Source: Thuidium tamariscinum
Lineage: Eukaryota > Streptophyta > Bryopsida > Hypnales > Thuidiaceae
Assembly (NCBI GenBank): GCA_947034885.2
Contig: OX344750.2
Coordinates: forward strand, 33,218,821 to 33,282,820
Direction: 5' to 3'
DNA length: 64,000 nt
In this document: positions 25,301 to 35,929 of the stretch, one piece after another
Layout of the letters: each line of letters opens with the position of its first letter
How positions within the stretch are numbered: the first letter of the stretch is position 1
Made by a program: the position numbers and the translations under genes
Notes under the pieces: model-generated
What the model was told of the DNA's origin: nothing
Databases searched by the model: none
What the model saw: the letters and a program-made list of their open reading frames with translations, nothing else

Positions 25301-27974
25301 GTCAAATATCATGCACTATTATGCTCATTTGAAGACTGTATCATTATGATTGTATTTGTGTTCAGGTGAAGAGGCGGAAAGAAGGCTCTGGGGAACCCTA
25401 CAAGTTCATGGGTTGTGGAATCTGTGACAATTTTAGTCGTTCAGAAACGGTACCACAGTTAAACCTCATACACATTGTGAAATATCGTCCTTCAAGATCC
25501 TTGGAATTTAATTTCTGACTTGTGCTATGTAGGTTGCATATGCTACAGATTCTCAGGAGGTTCTGTTTCGCGTGGCAAAACAACTATTCAACTCTTTTGG
25601 ATTCGGTACGTCTGAACTTTAACTATCAGTATGGGCCACTCCCAAGAACTCTATTTCTATTTTTTTGGAATGCTTTACGTGTTTGTTGCCTGGCAGACGT
25701 TCGTGAGGTCCGCGGAGTGGGCTTGCAAGTCACAAGGCTTGAAGCAGTTAGTCCTGGCCAGTCTCTGAAAGGTGCGCTTAAATTATTTTGACCCTCGAAT
25801 TGTCCGTCAGTTCATATCGCTCCTCAAGCTTGAAGAAAATCCACTGATAATTCTTTCACTGTCCCGGAACGTCACATTCACTCCGACCATGGTGTTCTTG
25901 CTGCAGGTGGGCAAGGCCAACAGCGTGCAATAGAGTCATGGTTGGCTCCTGAGCCCACGAAGGTAATGCTAAATGAAGGCGTCACTCCTGATCACAACTC
26001 TGGTCATAACACAACCCTGAACAGCATCAGGCCTCCTCAAGTAGAACCTGCAGAAGCTGTCCCTATTGAAACCCCGGCTCTGGGAGCTTCAAAAGTGTTC
26101 CCAGCTGCATCAGCTCAAGGCAATGTTGCTCTGCAAGCAGGTATGTTTTTTGTTTTTGTTTTTGTTATTGTTTTTTCCCCACTTATCCAACCTAGGGAGA
26201 ATGGAACACTTCGGGAAGAACTTGTTCAGAAATCTACGGTTATATCTTGTATATTTTGTCTGCAATGTCTTAAGTGACTTGGAATGAGTTTATATACCCA
26301 ATCAGTGGAATTCTGTCTTAAGTGTAAGATTGTTGTAACCTATTCTTGATCCCCTTCAATTGCTCTGAAATCGATATGCAGTAGCACTCCCGCAACCGCC
26401 TCGCACAGGACCGTCGGCATCCGCATCTGCAGAAATAAAAAAGACAACCACTTCTAGAGAATCCAGTGCTTTGAGTATAAAGAGTTCGTTGAGGGTCGGA
26501 CAAAAAATGAAAAAACGTGCGCCAATACCAACAACAAACTTACCAGCACTCTCTGAGTTAGACCCCTCTGTTTTGGCTTCACTTCCACCAGAAATCCTGT
26601 TGGAAATCCAAGAGATGTACGGAGAGCTCCCACCCCATCCTGTAGTCTCAAGCAAGTCTACAGAGGAGCACTCTTCCGTAGGGTTCCTCCCCAAAACTGC
26701 ACACATAACCAAGTCATCAGAGCCACTTCTGGGTGAGGAAATACTAAAAGACGGTTGTAGGACTGGTGGAAGTGGACGAGTAACGCTTGTTGAGACTCGG
26801 ACTGAGCGAGGTGAATCATCAAGGCCGCCTTCAGTCAACCCCGAAATTGTGGCATTGCCACCAGCATCACAGGTATTGAAATGACGAGGGAGTTTAGTTA
26901 GAATGTTATGACGAGGGAATGCCGACAGATCTTCTATCACATTTGGTAGCAAATATTAATAATGGTCTGGTTCATGTGGCTGCAGTTAGATCCATCGGTG
27001 ATGGCTGCGCTACCACTTTCGATGCGAAGGGAGCTTGAACGAGAATACAAACTACAAGTGAAGAAGGCCGATGGGCTACCAGCCCCGAAACCTAAATCAG
27101 AACTGAAGCCTAAATTCCCTAAAGTTTCGGTGTCTGAACCCCAAATACAAAGCAACGGACATCCAATATCGCTTAAAGATCTTTGGATTGGCTCGCCACC
27201 CAAGTGGATAAACTTGTTCCAGGACTACAATGGTGCAGGTGAGGCCTTCATTTCCCTTCTTGCGAGCCCCAATGCTGATAAAAATATAACTTTCTTGTGA
27301 CTGACTGCATTGCTTTTGTGCAGTACATCTTTGCTTCTATTTACCTTGTTCTCCTTTCAAGGCTAATTCCTAATTTTTTTCTGCAGAGTTTAGCAACTTA
27401 TCTGTGCTAGCAGAGCACATGGCATGTGGACTCAAGCCATTCTCTGCTGTAATGCTTTCACTTCTCCCTCAGCTATCAAGTATTTGTTCAGTACCAGCAA
27501 ATCAGAATGTTGTGCGAAGTTGTGTAGAATTATTTAATCAATATGCTCAACAAATGATAGCGTGTGACTTGGAAGAAGTGTGTGTGGTAATGCGTTTGCT
27601 GAAAAGAGCTGCTGCCAAATCGCAACTGTGGAGGATTGTTGAAACTCTTACTACACCTTTTGTTCAGGTACATCCAGTGGCCTTGTGATGCCCTTTGTAA
27701 TGTATGAGCTAGAACTGAAAGAAGCATTTGGTGTATTGTGCATCTTTTAACCCTTAGGCAATGCTGCCGTGTATACAACCTGCTGATTAGAGTTATATCA
27801 TGTTACTGACCAAACCTTTTTTTGAATCTACCGCGTGATGGTTTATTGTTGGTTTTTGTCTTTTGAGCTGTCGAATTGTTTACTGTTTCAGGTTTACTAA
27901 AATGTGGAAGTCCTTTGTCTATTGCCTTGCAGGGTTTGGTTGGGGAATGTTATGGAGGTCACCTCAAAATCTAG
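19346..27974 (+). CDS. REV1: REV1, Y-family translesion DNA polymerase (dCMP transferase)
   Basis: I trace 24 exons: 19346-19518, 19784-19852, 20152-20284, 20604-20719, 20925-21001, 21206-21433, 22097-22329, 22528-22677, 22774-22906, 23099-23187, 23413-23463, 23847-24044, 24245-24364, 24461-24553, 24851-24910, 25152-25238, 25366-25449, 25533-25605, 25697-25771, 25907-26140, 26382-26872, 26986-27238, 27387-27667 and 27933-27974. They total 3543 nt (1180 codons plus stop) with no frame break. Exons 3-6 encode the BRCT domain (GISIWVDGFTIPSHQ, VTHIICSTLPDSKIKN, VQPEWVVDSI). SRLHFIGTWRNRY precedes the catalytic core: DMDCFFVAVV, NYPARAFGVRAGM, AVSCDEAFLD (catalytic acidic residues) and EDLPGVGWMLKEKL. 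Two ubiquitin-binding motifs follow (LDPSVLASLPPEIL, LDPSVMAALPLSM), then the C-terminal polymerase-binding domain ending YGGHLKI. It inserts dCMP opposite abasic and bulky lesions with polymerase zeta, in the nucleus. The intron after 23463 has a GC donor. Confidence 0.96.
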
Positions 27975-28984
27975 TATTTTTACAATAAGAGAAAAAAACG
28001 GCAGCACTTTGGTGGTGGTCATTTGGTATTTCTTATTTAGGAGACAACCTTGTGTGATATTTTCGCCTGGTTCTGAGGATATGGACAATTTATTTGTATA
28101 ATCAAATTTCGATTTATGTGCAAGTTATAATTTGACCAGTAATGTATACAGGTGGTAATCCTTATTAGGCGTGTATTTCTTTGTAGTTTACTCTATTGGG
28201 TTATGAGATTTGTATGGGTTAAGCAAATGTTTCAGGGTTCAGATAAATGAGGGAGGTGTTGGTTATTATTTATTTCTCATCTGCTGATGAGAAGGTAATA
28301 TTGTAGTGTAGTGCAGAAAAGGAATATTTGGATTTCTTGAACCTTTGTATTTCGTCTTTGGATATGGAGATTTTGGTTATATTATTGACATGTGAAATTT
28401 ATTGTATGTAACAATTACAAGCTCTCCATCTAGGGTTGGCCCAAAAGAGTCAAAATGTCCTAAGACTAAAAAATTGTGAGGTAGTATGATGCTTTTGAGT
28501 CTTGTCTTTGTAACAATTTGTGTTAGCAACTTTTTGAGGCAATTTATTATAAAGATGATTGTATAGGAATTTTAGTGATTGACTAGTGGTTGGCGCTTGC
28601 TTTGCATTAATCCAACCATTTTGATACAATTTTTATAAATTTTTATAAATTGTAATAGATTGCAATGGAGAATGATAAATTTTATCAATTAATTGCATCT
28701 AAAGATGCATGAATTAAAAAAATATCCATCCATCAAATAGCAATAATGTCTCATGTACAATCCTTCTATATGTTAATATGATAAATTGTTTCAATTGAGA
28801 CAATATAATTGCACACTCTAAGGAATGCAAGCTGAATGGAAGGGGACGTCACAAAAGCGTGCATGAACCCTAAATATGCAAAGTTTGAAACAAACTCTTA
28901 ATTTTTCCATCCACTTGATTCAGGTGTAAATATTTAGAGGACATTGCATGACAAAGTCATGAAAAAACCTCATGATAAACCTCA
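27975..28984. other. Intergenic: REV1 3' end and AT-rich spacer
   Basis: This holds the presumed REV1 3' untranslated region, then AT-rich DNA up to the C-terminal end of the Helitron helicase remnant. No further gene was recognised. Confidence 0.4.
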
Positions 28985-31770
28985 TTTTTTTACCGTTCTC
29001 ATAGCTTCATCGTTGTCATTAGCAACTTTAATGTTTGCAGGATGTTTACCAAAAGACAAAGTCACATATAATTGACCATGGCTAAATACTTCATTTCAAG
29101 GATAAATGCCAACTTGATCATATAATTGACCCTGCGATTTGTTAATTGGCATGGCAAAAGCACCAGTGACAGAAAATTGTTTCTAACAAAATGTCAATGA
29201 CAAATGGCTATCATTGCAATGATGTATGATCCTAGGAATCAATACTTCTTGGCCACGATAGCGTCCTTCTACTATTTCACATAATAACACATTTGATGAT
29301 ACTTGCAAAAGACGCAAACAACTTCCATTGCACAAACTTTTTGCTGGATTCAAATTCCTTAGCAACATCAAATATTGATCACATTTAAAATTTAATTGGT
29401 GAGAAAGCAAACCGTTAAACTGTAAAGAATTTAAAAATTCTATTGGATAATGATGAGTATGCTCATAGCTCTCATGTACAAAATCTACATTAAAACTTTG
29501 ACGCACATCACTAGGCATGCGATCACTAATTTTTCGATTGATTTCTTGAGCATCATCATTTTAGACAGCTAAAATGACCCGCTCAGAGAAATCAATCAGA
29601 TCATCAAAAATGGCATCAATAAGACCATCTAAAGAGTTTCTAAATGCAACTAATTCTAGCAGTAAATCTACTTCTGAACGAGTTTTACCTTCACCAACAT
29701 CTTATAAAAATTTTTGAAAATCTGGTTGACTTTACAAAATTATATTAGTAGTCAAATGAAAATGTTGCATTAATAGAAATAAATATGAAAGTCCCAAGCA
29801 AGCTCCAACAGTTTGTCTGCGACCTCCAAATAACAACTAGTAAAGTTTGACGAAAATCACCACCATACAAAACTACAAGACCACCACTAGGACTATTGAT
29901 TAGACGAATATCTCGCAATGATCTATCTATAGCTTCAAACATAAATCTATGTTCAGCACAAGCTTCATCAAGTGCAATTAATTGTACTTCACATAAGCTT
30001 TGACCCAATGCAGATTGGACACTAATGTTACAAGTCGATGTATCATGTCATTGTAAATGAATAGTTAAAGAAGAATGTGTTGTTCATCCTTCATCTAAAA
30101 TGCATGCGGCAATCTCATTTATAGCCATTGCCATACACTTGATGCTTGGAGCATGAAGATAACTTAATACAATATTATACAAAAAGTCTTACATGTATCA
30201 TCTGGACCATCTAGGAAAAAAAACTTATTTGGAAAATTAGGTTCTAAAATTGTTGTGATAATTGCATTGAAAACAATTCTCTGCTCTTTGTTGAATCTAT
30301 AGACATCTTCTACAAAAATAATGTTAATATTATTCAAATTATTATTGTCATTGACATTAACCCCTAAAGGTCAGAGACTATGTCTCCATCAAAAACACAC
30401 TAAAACTACCATTTCTAATACAAGCACCAATTTTTTTCTTAAAACATTTTTTGACACATGTAACCTAGGATCTTTTATTACACTAGTGTCAAAAGATGTG
30501 GAAAAAATTTCAGAAATTTCCACTGTTAGATTGCAAGATATTAGCATTTGAATTGACAAAAATCCTTTTTTGTCCCTACAAAAAATCAGGCAATTGCACT
30601 TCACAAGGTCACATTTCTATAAAAAAGTGCCCAAAATTGTGGTACTTCTTTGGATTCATTCTTCATGGCAAGTTGGCTACATGCACAAAAAAATTTGCAT
30701 CATTTGGAATTGTACAACATATAGGAAAAAGTTAATGAGTAGAAAGAAATAAAGAGTGATACAAAGTACTAAATTGTTAAAATTTTATTATAGAATAAAA
30801 AAAAGTCCAATCCCAATGGTTGTAATATTGTGACAAAAAATCAACATCCAAAATTTTAATTTTTTTTCAAAAATATTTAAAATTGAGAAAAGTAAAGGCT
30901 CCAAAGTTTATTTTAGAGTAGAGAATCCATAACTGCCCGCAAACTAAACCTCTTCATAACTTTCATCTCATAAATCAAAATGGAGTGATTTGAATCTTTT
31001 TATATATATATATACACCTAGAAAACAAATTTCAAATTTTTAATTTAAAAAAATGTTTTTATAAGAAATTTTTGGGCTGCCCGCCAACCAATGAAAACTG
31101 CATATCATGCAATAAATTTTTGACCATGTAGTCAAAAGTTATGAAATTTTTTGGGCCTTGAAGATACTCCTTGGACACATGTTATGTGAAAATTTCAAAG
31201 AAAAAAAATAAAAACTCCACTTGTAGTGAGCTGCCCAAAATCGCTATGTTACCAAAAAATGCAGTTTGGTCCTTTAGGGGTTAATGTCTACATCAACATT
31301 GTTTGGATAACCAAACTCATGCAAATCATCAATGTTAAGAAAATCTACAAAGTGTTTATTGGATGATGACAAATATTCTTTAATGCACAAAATTGTTTTG
31401 CAATAGCGATTTTGATCATTACGCCAATCGTTAGACATTACATGAAAATGTCTCCTAAGCAAACCAACAGGATCTTGCGGTTGTCTAAACACAAGAAGTG
31501 TTGCAAACAATTGCCGAATTTGTTTAGGCAATACAATAATAGTTGCCTCTTGAAGACAATTCTCCCACTCAGCATCATCTTGTAAAAGTCTTCTCGCAAT
31601 GTAAACAACTTTATACGTCGGATATACTATATCGTCAAAATGAAATAAATCTTCAAATGAAGTTGGTGCCTCAACATGAGTTAATAATAAACATAAATAA
31701 AATACTTCGGTGCCTACAGGAACCATATTTATTCTACCAAATACTTTTACATTGCGTTGTTTTTTAACTC
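28985..31770 (-). pseudogene. Decayed Helitron helicase (PIF1-like), split by a TIR element
   Basis: Read on the minus strand. 31770-31289 encodes the replicase-helicase linker typical of Helitrons (VGTEVFYLCLLLTHVEAPTSFEDL, then DDAEWENCLQEA). The reading resumes at 30352 with EDVYRFNKEQRIVFNAII and a degenerate Walker A (FLDGPDDTCKTF instead of GPGGTGKTF). It continues through Walker B-like LIALDEACAEHRFMFEAIDR, then YGGDFRQTL, and ends with FAMPINKSQGQLYDQVGIYP and SHGQLYVTLSFGKHP, the PIF1 C-terminal signature. Several in-frame stops and frame changes are present. The Rep domain upstream is missing, and no Helitron 3' hairpin was identified. Family role: rolling-circle transposition. This copy is clearly dead. 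Confidence 0.85.
30353..31288. mobile_element. TTAACCCC-ended TIR element inserted in the Helitron helicase
   Basis: Both ends carry a perfect 18-bp terminal inverted repeat GACATTAACCCCTAAAGG (30353-30370; inverted at 31271-31288). The right part (about 30930-31288) is related to the arms of the element at 13471-14084 (GCTATGTT-CCAAAAAA-GCAG near the end, CCCGCCAACCAATGA-type block in the centre). The Helitron coding sequence stops at one end and resumes at the other. The left part (30390-30780) has short ORFs of no recognised family. The target duplication is unclear because the sequence next to the repeats is partly palindromic. Confidence 0.75.
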
Positions 31771-32750
31771 ACATATTGTTTTTTACATCCCATTTGTAAT
31801 GAAGTGAAAGACAACGATGCTAGAGTGTAAGCGGGGAGTGATGAGCGTTGAGCAACTACATTTGAGCACTCACTGCAAGGATTAATACTAAAAATAAACA
31901 TGTCAGAGTAATAAATATTGATGTCAGACCCTCATAATAGCAATTTCAAATCTCTAATATAAAAATTATTAAAAACTAAATTATTTAAAATATTATTTAA
32001 AATGTTTCATTTAGTTAATACTCAGAGTATAAATGAGAGAAATGAAGGATAATTGCTTCTTTCAAGAAGAATGTTACCACCAGACTTGATGGATGAATGC
32101 ACTTCATCTATGTCATCCATTCAACATTCATCCAAAGAAGTTCTTTTTTTACCATTACAATGTACATGCCCCCAAAATTGAATGACATATAGATATTTTG
32201 TAGAAGAAAAAAATAATTTTCAAAAAACTATTTAAATATTCGTTATTGAAATAAAGCATTGTCAATTATTTTGAAGATGCTTTCATGCTGCTCGAAATCG
32301 AGGAGCACCTTCAAGCTTCATTTATACAATTGAAGCAATTAATCATATACTATTCTCTGGTTGTGTTTTATTGTTCTTTAAAACCAAGAAGCACATTTGA
32401 AGGTCACCAAGACACATATAATAATGAATTGTATAATATTAAATGGCCATGTTTTAGTCCTCCTCGAAACCGAGGAGCACAATTTAGGGTCATTTAGAAA
32501 ACTATAATATACAATCAAACACTGTTAATTGGCTCTTGTTTAGTGCTCCGAGGTTGGAATTGAGGAACAAATTCAAGGTTAATTTGTATAGTTGTAAAAT
32601 TCATCACACAATAGTTTTGGCTAAATTTAGCCTTTTCTAATATATTTTTTTTTATGTTTAGGATTTTACAAATGATTTGAATGGTCCTTGGAGTGCCAAG
32701 AACTATTTCTACTTTGAACTGAATAGCCTACGAGATACATAACTACTACT
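31771..32750. other. AT-rich spacer with small internal repeats
   Basis: No gene. A short motif of the form GAAA(C/T)CGAGGAGCAC with flanking similarity occurs twice (about 32294-32310 and 32465-32480), with a diverged third copy in GGAATTGAGGAACA near 32557. This suggests a degenerate repeat of roughly 120-170 bp spacing. The end of the MULE-like transposase remnant follows at 32751. Confidence 0.4.
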
Positions 32751-33416
32751 CTATAGGTTGCTACTTGCTAGTAGTAGCTTCACTTCATCAAAATTGAAAC
32801 TTGGAGCATGTATATATTTGTCATCCTCTAAGTTAGCTTTGCAAAGAAACCCAAAAACATAGTACAAATGCTTGCAGTTCACCCATGATTTCCTACTACC
32901 AAGTGCAGCCGTACTCATTGTTATAAAGTCTTCACAGGTACAAGCAGGAAAGTCCGAAATAGTGATTCGATAGACTTTGTAGACTGGAAATATACCAGAC
33001 TTCAAAGTTATCGCTCTACCATAGCCAGGGTATGGAATAACAATAACGGATTCAACGACAACTTTCAAGTTTCGTGTTGTCTCTCATTTGTTGCGGTGGT
33101 CAACAATAGGCACAGTAGGGTTACGTCGAATGGTCCTCCCTAGCCGCTTTGTGGGATGCATGTCAGCATTCGATGGCTGCAGAACTGCTTTCGATGAAGT
33201 AAATGCACACCTTTCAATCTACTCTCTTCGTTGAAGAGGTGGAACACTCTGTCACTAATCTCTTCAGTTTGCAATTGAAACCCTGCTTCTTCTAAAGAAA
33301 GTATCTCTGATTTTGTAAGATGCGTCCCACATGCTACAGGCCAAATATTTGGGAGAGATGGCCAATCATGAACCCACTTCACTTTAGAGCCTCCAGTACA
33401 ACGAAGAAGATCATCT

Positions 33417-33744
33417 CACTAGAAGAAAACTATGTTGTATTTGACAAAAACTATGTTGAAACTGTGTTGCATTCAACGTAACCCGTGGAGTGGATTGTGT
33501 TGAAGTCTTACTTTGTCATGCGGAATTTTTCATTCTAACATAGAATTCTGTGTTTTCCTTGTTCAATTTTGTATTGACACGTTGAAACTCATAATTTTGT
33601 GTTATGAAGGGAGAACTCAACACAATCCACTCCACACGTTACATTGAACGCAACGCAGTCCCAATACAGTCTTTGTTAAGTAAAACGCAGGTTTGGCAAA
33701 TTTAACGTAGTTTTTGGCATGAATAGTGTAGTTTTCTTCTAGTG
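33417..33744. mobile_element. CACTA-type MITE, 328 bp, TSD TCT, inside the transposase gene
   Basis: It begins CACTAGAAGAAAACTA and ends with the exact inverse. Longer sub-terminal similarity continues inward: the AACACAATCCACTCCAC block near 33612 is the inverse of GTGGAGTGGATTGTGTT near 33485. It is flanked by the 3-bp duplication TCT (33414-33416 and 33745-33747). Removing the element plus one TCT joins TTTTGGTTTTGTGCA to GATGATCTTCTTCG in frame in the surrounding transposase. No coding capacity. It is the third member here of a CACTAnnAGAAA-ended family (also 11467-11639 and 56931-58185). Confidence 0.93.
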
Positions 33745-35033
33745 TCTGCACAAAACCAAAAATCAAAATTAATGATGGCCTTCGTTCCATACTCTATCAT
33801 GCGACCATTGTAGGTAGGTGCTGCTATTCCATTCTTCTTCAACTTGTTTATCTTAGCTCCACATTTCTTCTTCATTCCGACTTGAACTCCATGACAAGTC
33901 TTCCCTTCCTTCTTACACCTAGCAATGTGCCATAAAGAAGGGTTGCAGTCAGTTTCCACTATTTGGATAGCATGAGGACGTAGTGTACTTGGTCCTCCTT
34001 CTATTGGCGTTGGTGTTGATGCGCCTCCTTCAGTGCGTGCTCTAGTTGAGCGAGTCTCAACTCTAGGTGCTGAAAAATTCACAGTATCATGGCGGTGAGA
34101 GTCGCCATCTAATCCAGGTGGTAGATCCAATTTGTGCTTTGTAGAGCCAAATACTTCTTCACCTTCCAAGTGGGGGACCCTTGTTGTCAATAGGTCAGCT
34201 CCTGGTAGTTTTGCAATGGCCTCTGCAAACTTTGCTGGATCTTTTACACGTTTGGTAGCTCGAAGGCGAAGTTCATCCAAATGGGGACCAGTGCCAGATG
34301 CATACCCTTGGAGGTATGCCCAATAATTAGTCGATTGTTGAATTGCCCACATCATGTCATCTGTAGTGGCAACATACAAACAAGTTCCTCTCTTTCCAGA
34401 CATTTGTAGCCACTTGTTGTGAACTGTCTCTGCTAAGTTGCATGATGGCATTTCAGTTAGTTCTTCTAAGTTGAGTTTTTGCACAAATAACAACAATTTC
34501 AATTGCTAAGGTAAGGGCTCTTTGGTTCTGAAATGCCTCTTTCAAAAATTAAAAATAGAATACCAATTATTGATATAAGAGCAAATTCTATAAATGAAAA
34601 TTTAAAGAAACTAAATGAATGAAAACTTCATATCCATAATACTTGTCTATAAACAAAGAAGTTAAGCATTCATATATAGAAAATCAAAATGAAAGTGAAA
34701 AATCACTTACTAACTGCAAAAAGCCACCCCATTGTCGATAACAAAAGTGCCAGAAACCAAGCCAATCGTCTAGTTGCCGAATGGAGTCCTTTGATGCAGC
34801 CCTTGAAGATAGCCACCAACCCTTGATTCCCAGGTATCTCTCTTCTGCTTCTGCCATTGAGTTTGTATCCTTGTATTGTTTACAAAGCTTCTTGTGAGTT
34901 TCTTGGAGCTTTGGTCGAATGTGCTTCTCTGTATGTCTGTTCAGTGATGTCGTCCAATGAAGTAGACAAGAGCGCTCTTGATCTTGCATTGGCTCATGTT
35001 TGTTGCCACTTCCATATACCACACGAACAGCAT

Positions 35034-35037
35034 GCTA
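35034..35037. other. Target-site duplication GCTA, left copy
   Basis: GCTA directly abuts the left terminal repeat at 35038 and is repeated at 51887-51890 directly after the right terminal repeat. This fixes both ends of the 16.8-kb element and indicates 4-bp staggered integration. On the transposase strand the duplication reads TAGC and supplies a TAG stop in the host gene frame. Confidence 0.85.
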
Positions 35038-35055
35038 GGGTAGTTGCAAGAAAGG
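35038..35055 (+). repeat. Left terminal inverted repeat of the 16.85-kb element
   Basis: GGGTAGTTGCAAGAAAGG, identical to the inverse of 51869-51886. After the 18th base the two ends diverge (GTTTGGCG... versus CCTCACGT...). Confidence 0.9.
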
Positions 35056-35929
35056 GTTTGGCGTCACAATTGAAGTGACGGAGTTGGTATTGGTCATATG
35101 TTTTGGGGCGTGCAGCCTATACATTTGAAATTTTTATTGAAGATGAACAACTTTATAGTTATGAGATTCCTCATTTTTTTGTAATATACAAAATTCATTT
35201 TCTAATTAAAATTCAATTTAGCTAATTTGTCACACTTTGTGGTTTAGGGGTTTTTAGTACTGTGGGGTATGCAAAATGAATCATCTAAAGTTCAATTTCT
35301 TGTGGTCTATTCCCATGGTGGAGAGGCATGCACCGACCAAAAATCACTCAAAAAAAGTTTATATTTTGGCCCACACATGCGTGCAAATAGGGGTGCCTTG
35401 CGCGCGACATTATGAACATTGAAAATGGGTATTGTTTAATCACCCTAGCAATATGTCACAACACTTTGATGAACAGTAATTGCCAATTTTTAGTTTATTT
35501 TTATTCACTTTATTTGATTTATTAAAAATAAAAACGTAGAATGAAGCCTTTTCTGTGAAAAACTCAGACCCTGGCCGCTCTTAGTAGTGCGTGGTACTAC
35601 CGAGTACTACCTAGTACTGACACATGGGCCCACCTCTGGGGATTTCTGCCAATGCGTGCCAGGTGGACGCATTCTCAATCCTAACTTTGACAAGTCACCT
35701 AATTAAATCTCCATGTAGTGACGGCTCTTCATGGTAATTGAATGGGGAGGATAGACGTCAGACTTCATTTTTTTTGAATCCTTGATCCAATGTTGTGGCG
35801 GCTTAGGGTACGAAGTGCGATGCTTGCACTCTGGAGAGAACACAGATCAACCTGTGTGAAGTCCTTGCGAATGATTTCCAGAAACATGTACATGGTAGAT
35901 CGTAGTAAGCTTGATTGAAGTAACAGATT
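35056..35929. promoter_or_regulatory. Left sub-terminal region and presumed promoter of the transposase gene
   Basis: Non-coding sequence between the left terminal repeat and the transposase start. It contains a cluster of GTACTACC/AGTACTACC/TAGTACTGAC motifs at about 35588-35622 that match motifs near the right end and in internal spacers. These are candidate transposase-binding sub-terminal repeats. No TATA box was assigned. Confidence 0.4.

Noticed and set aside
26356..26952. 198-codon minus-strand ORF
   Set aside because: It is antisense to REV1 exon 21, which encodes a clear ubiquitin-binding motif in the other strand.
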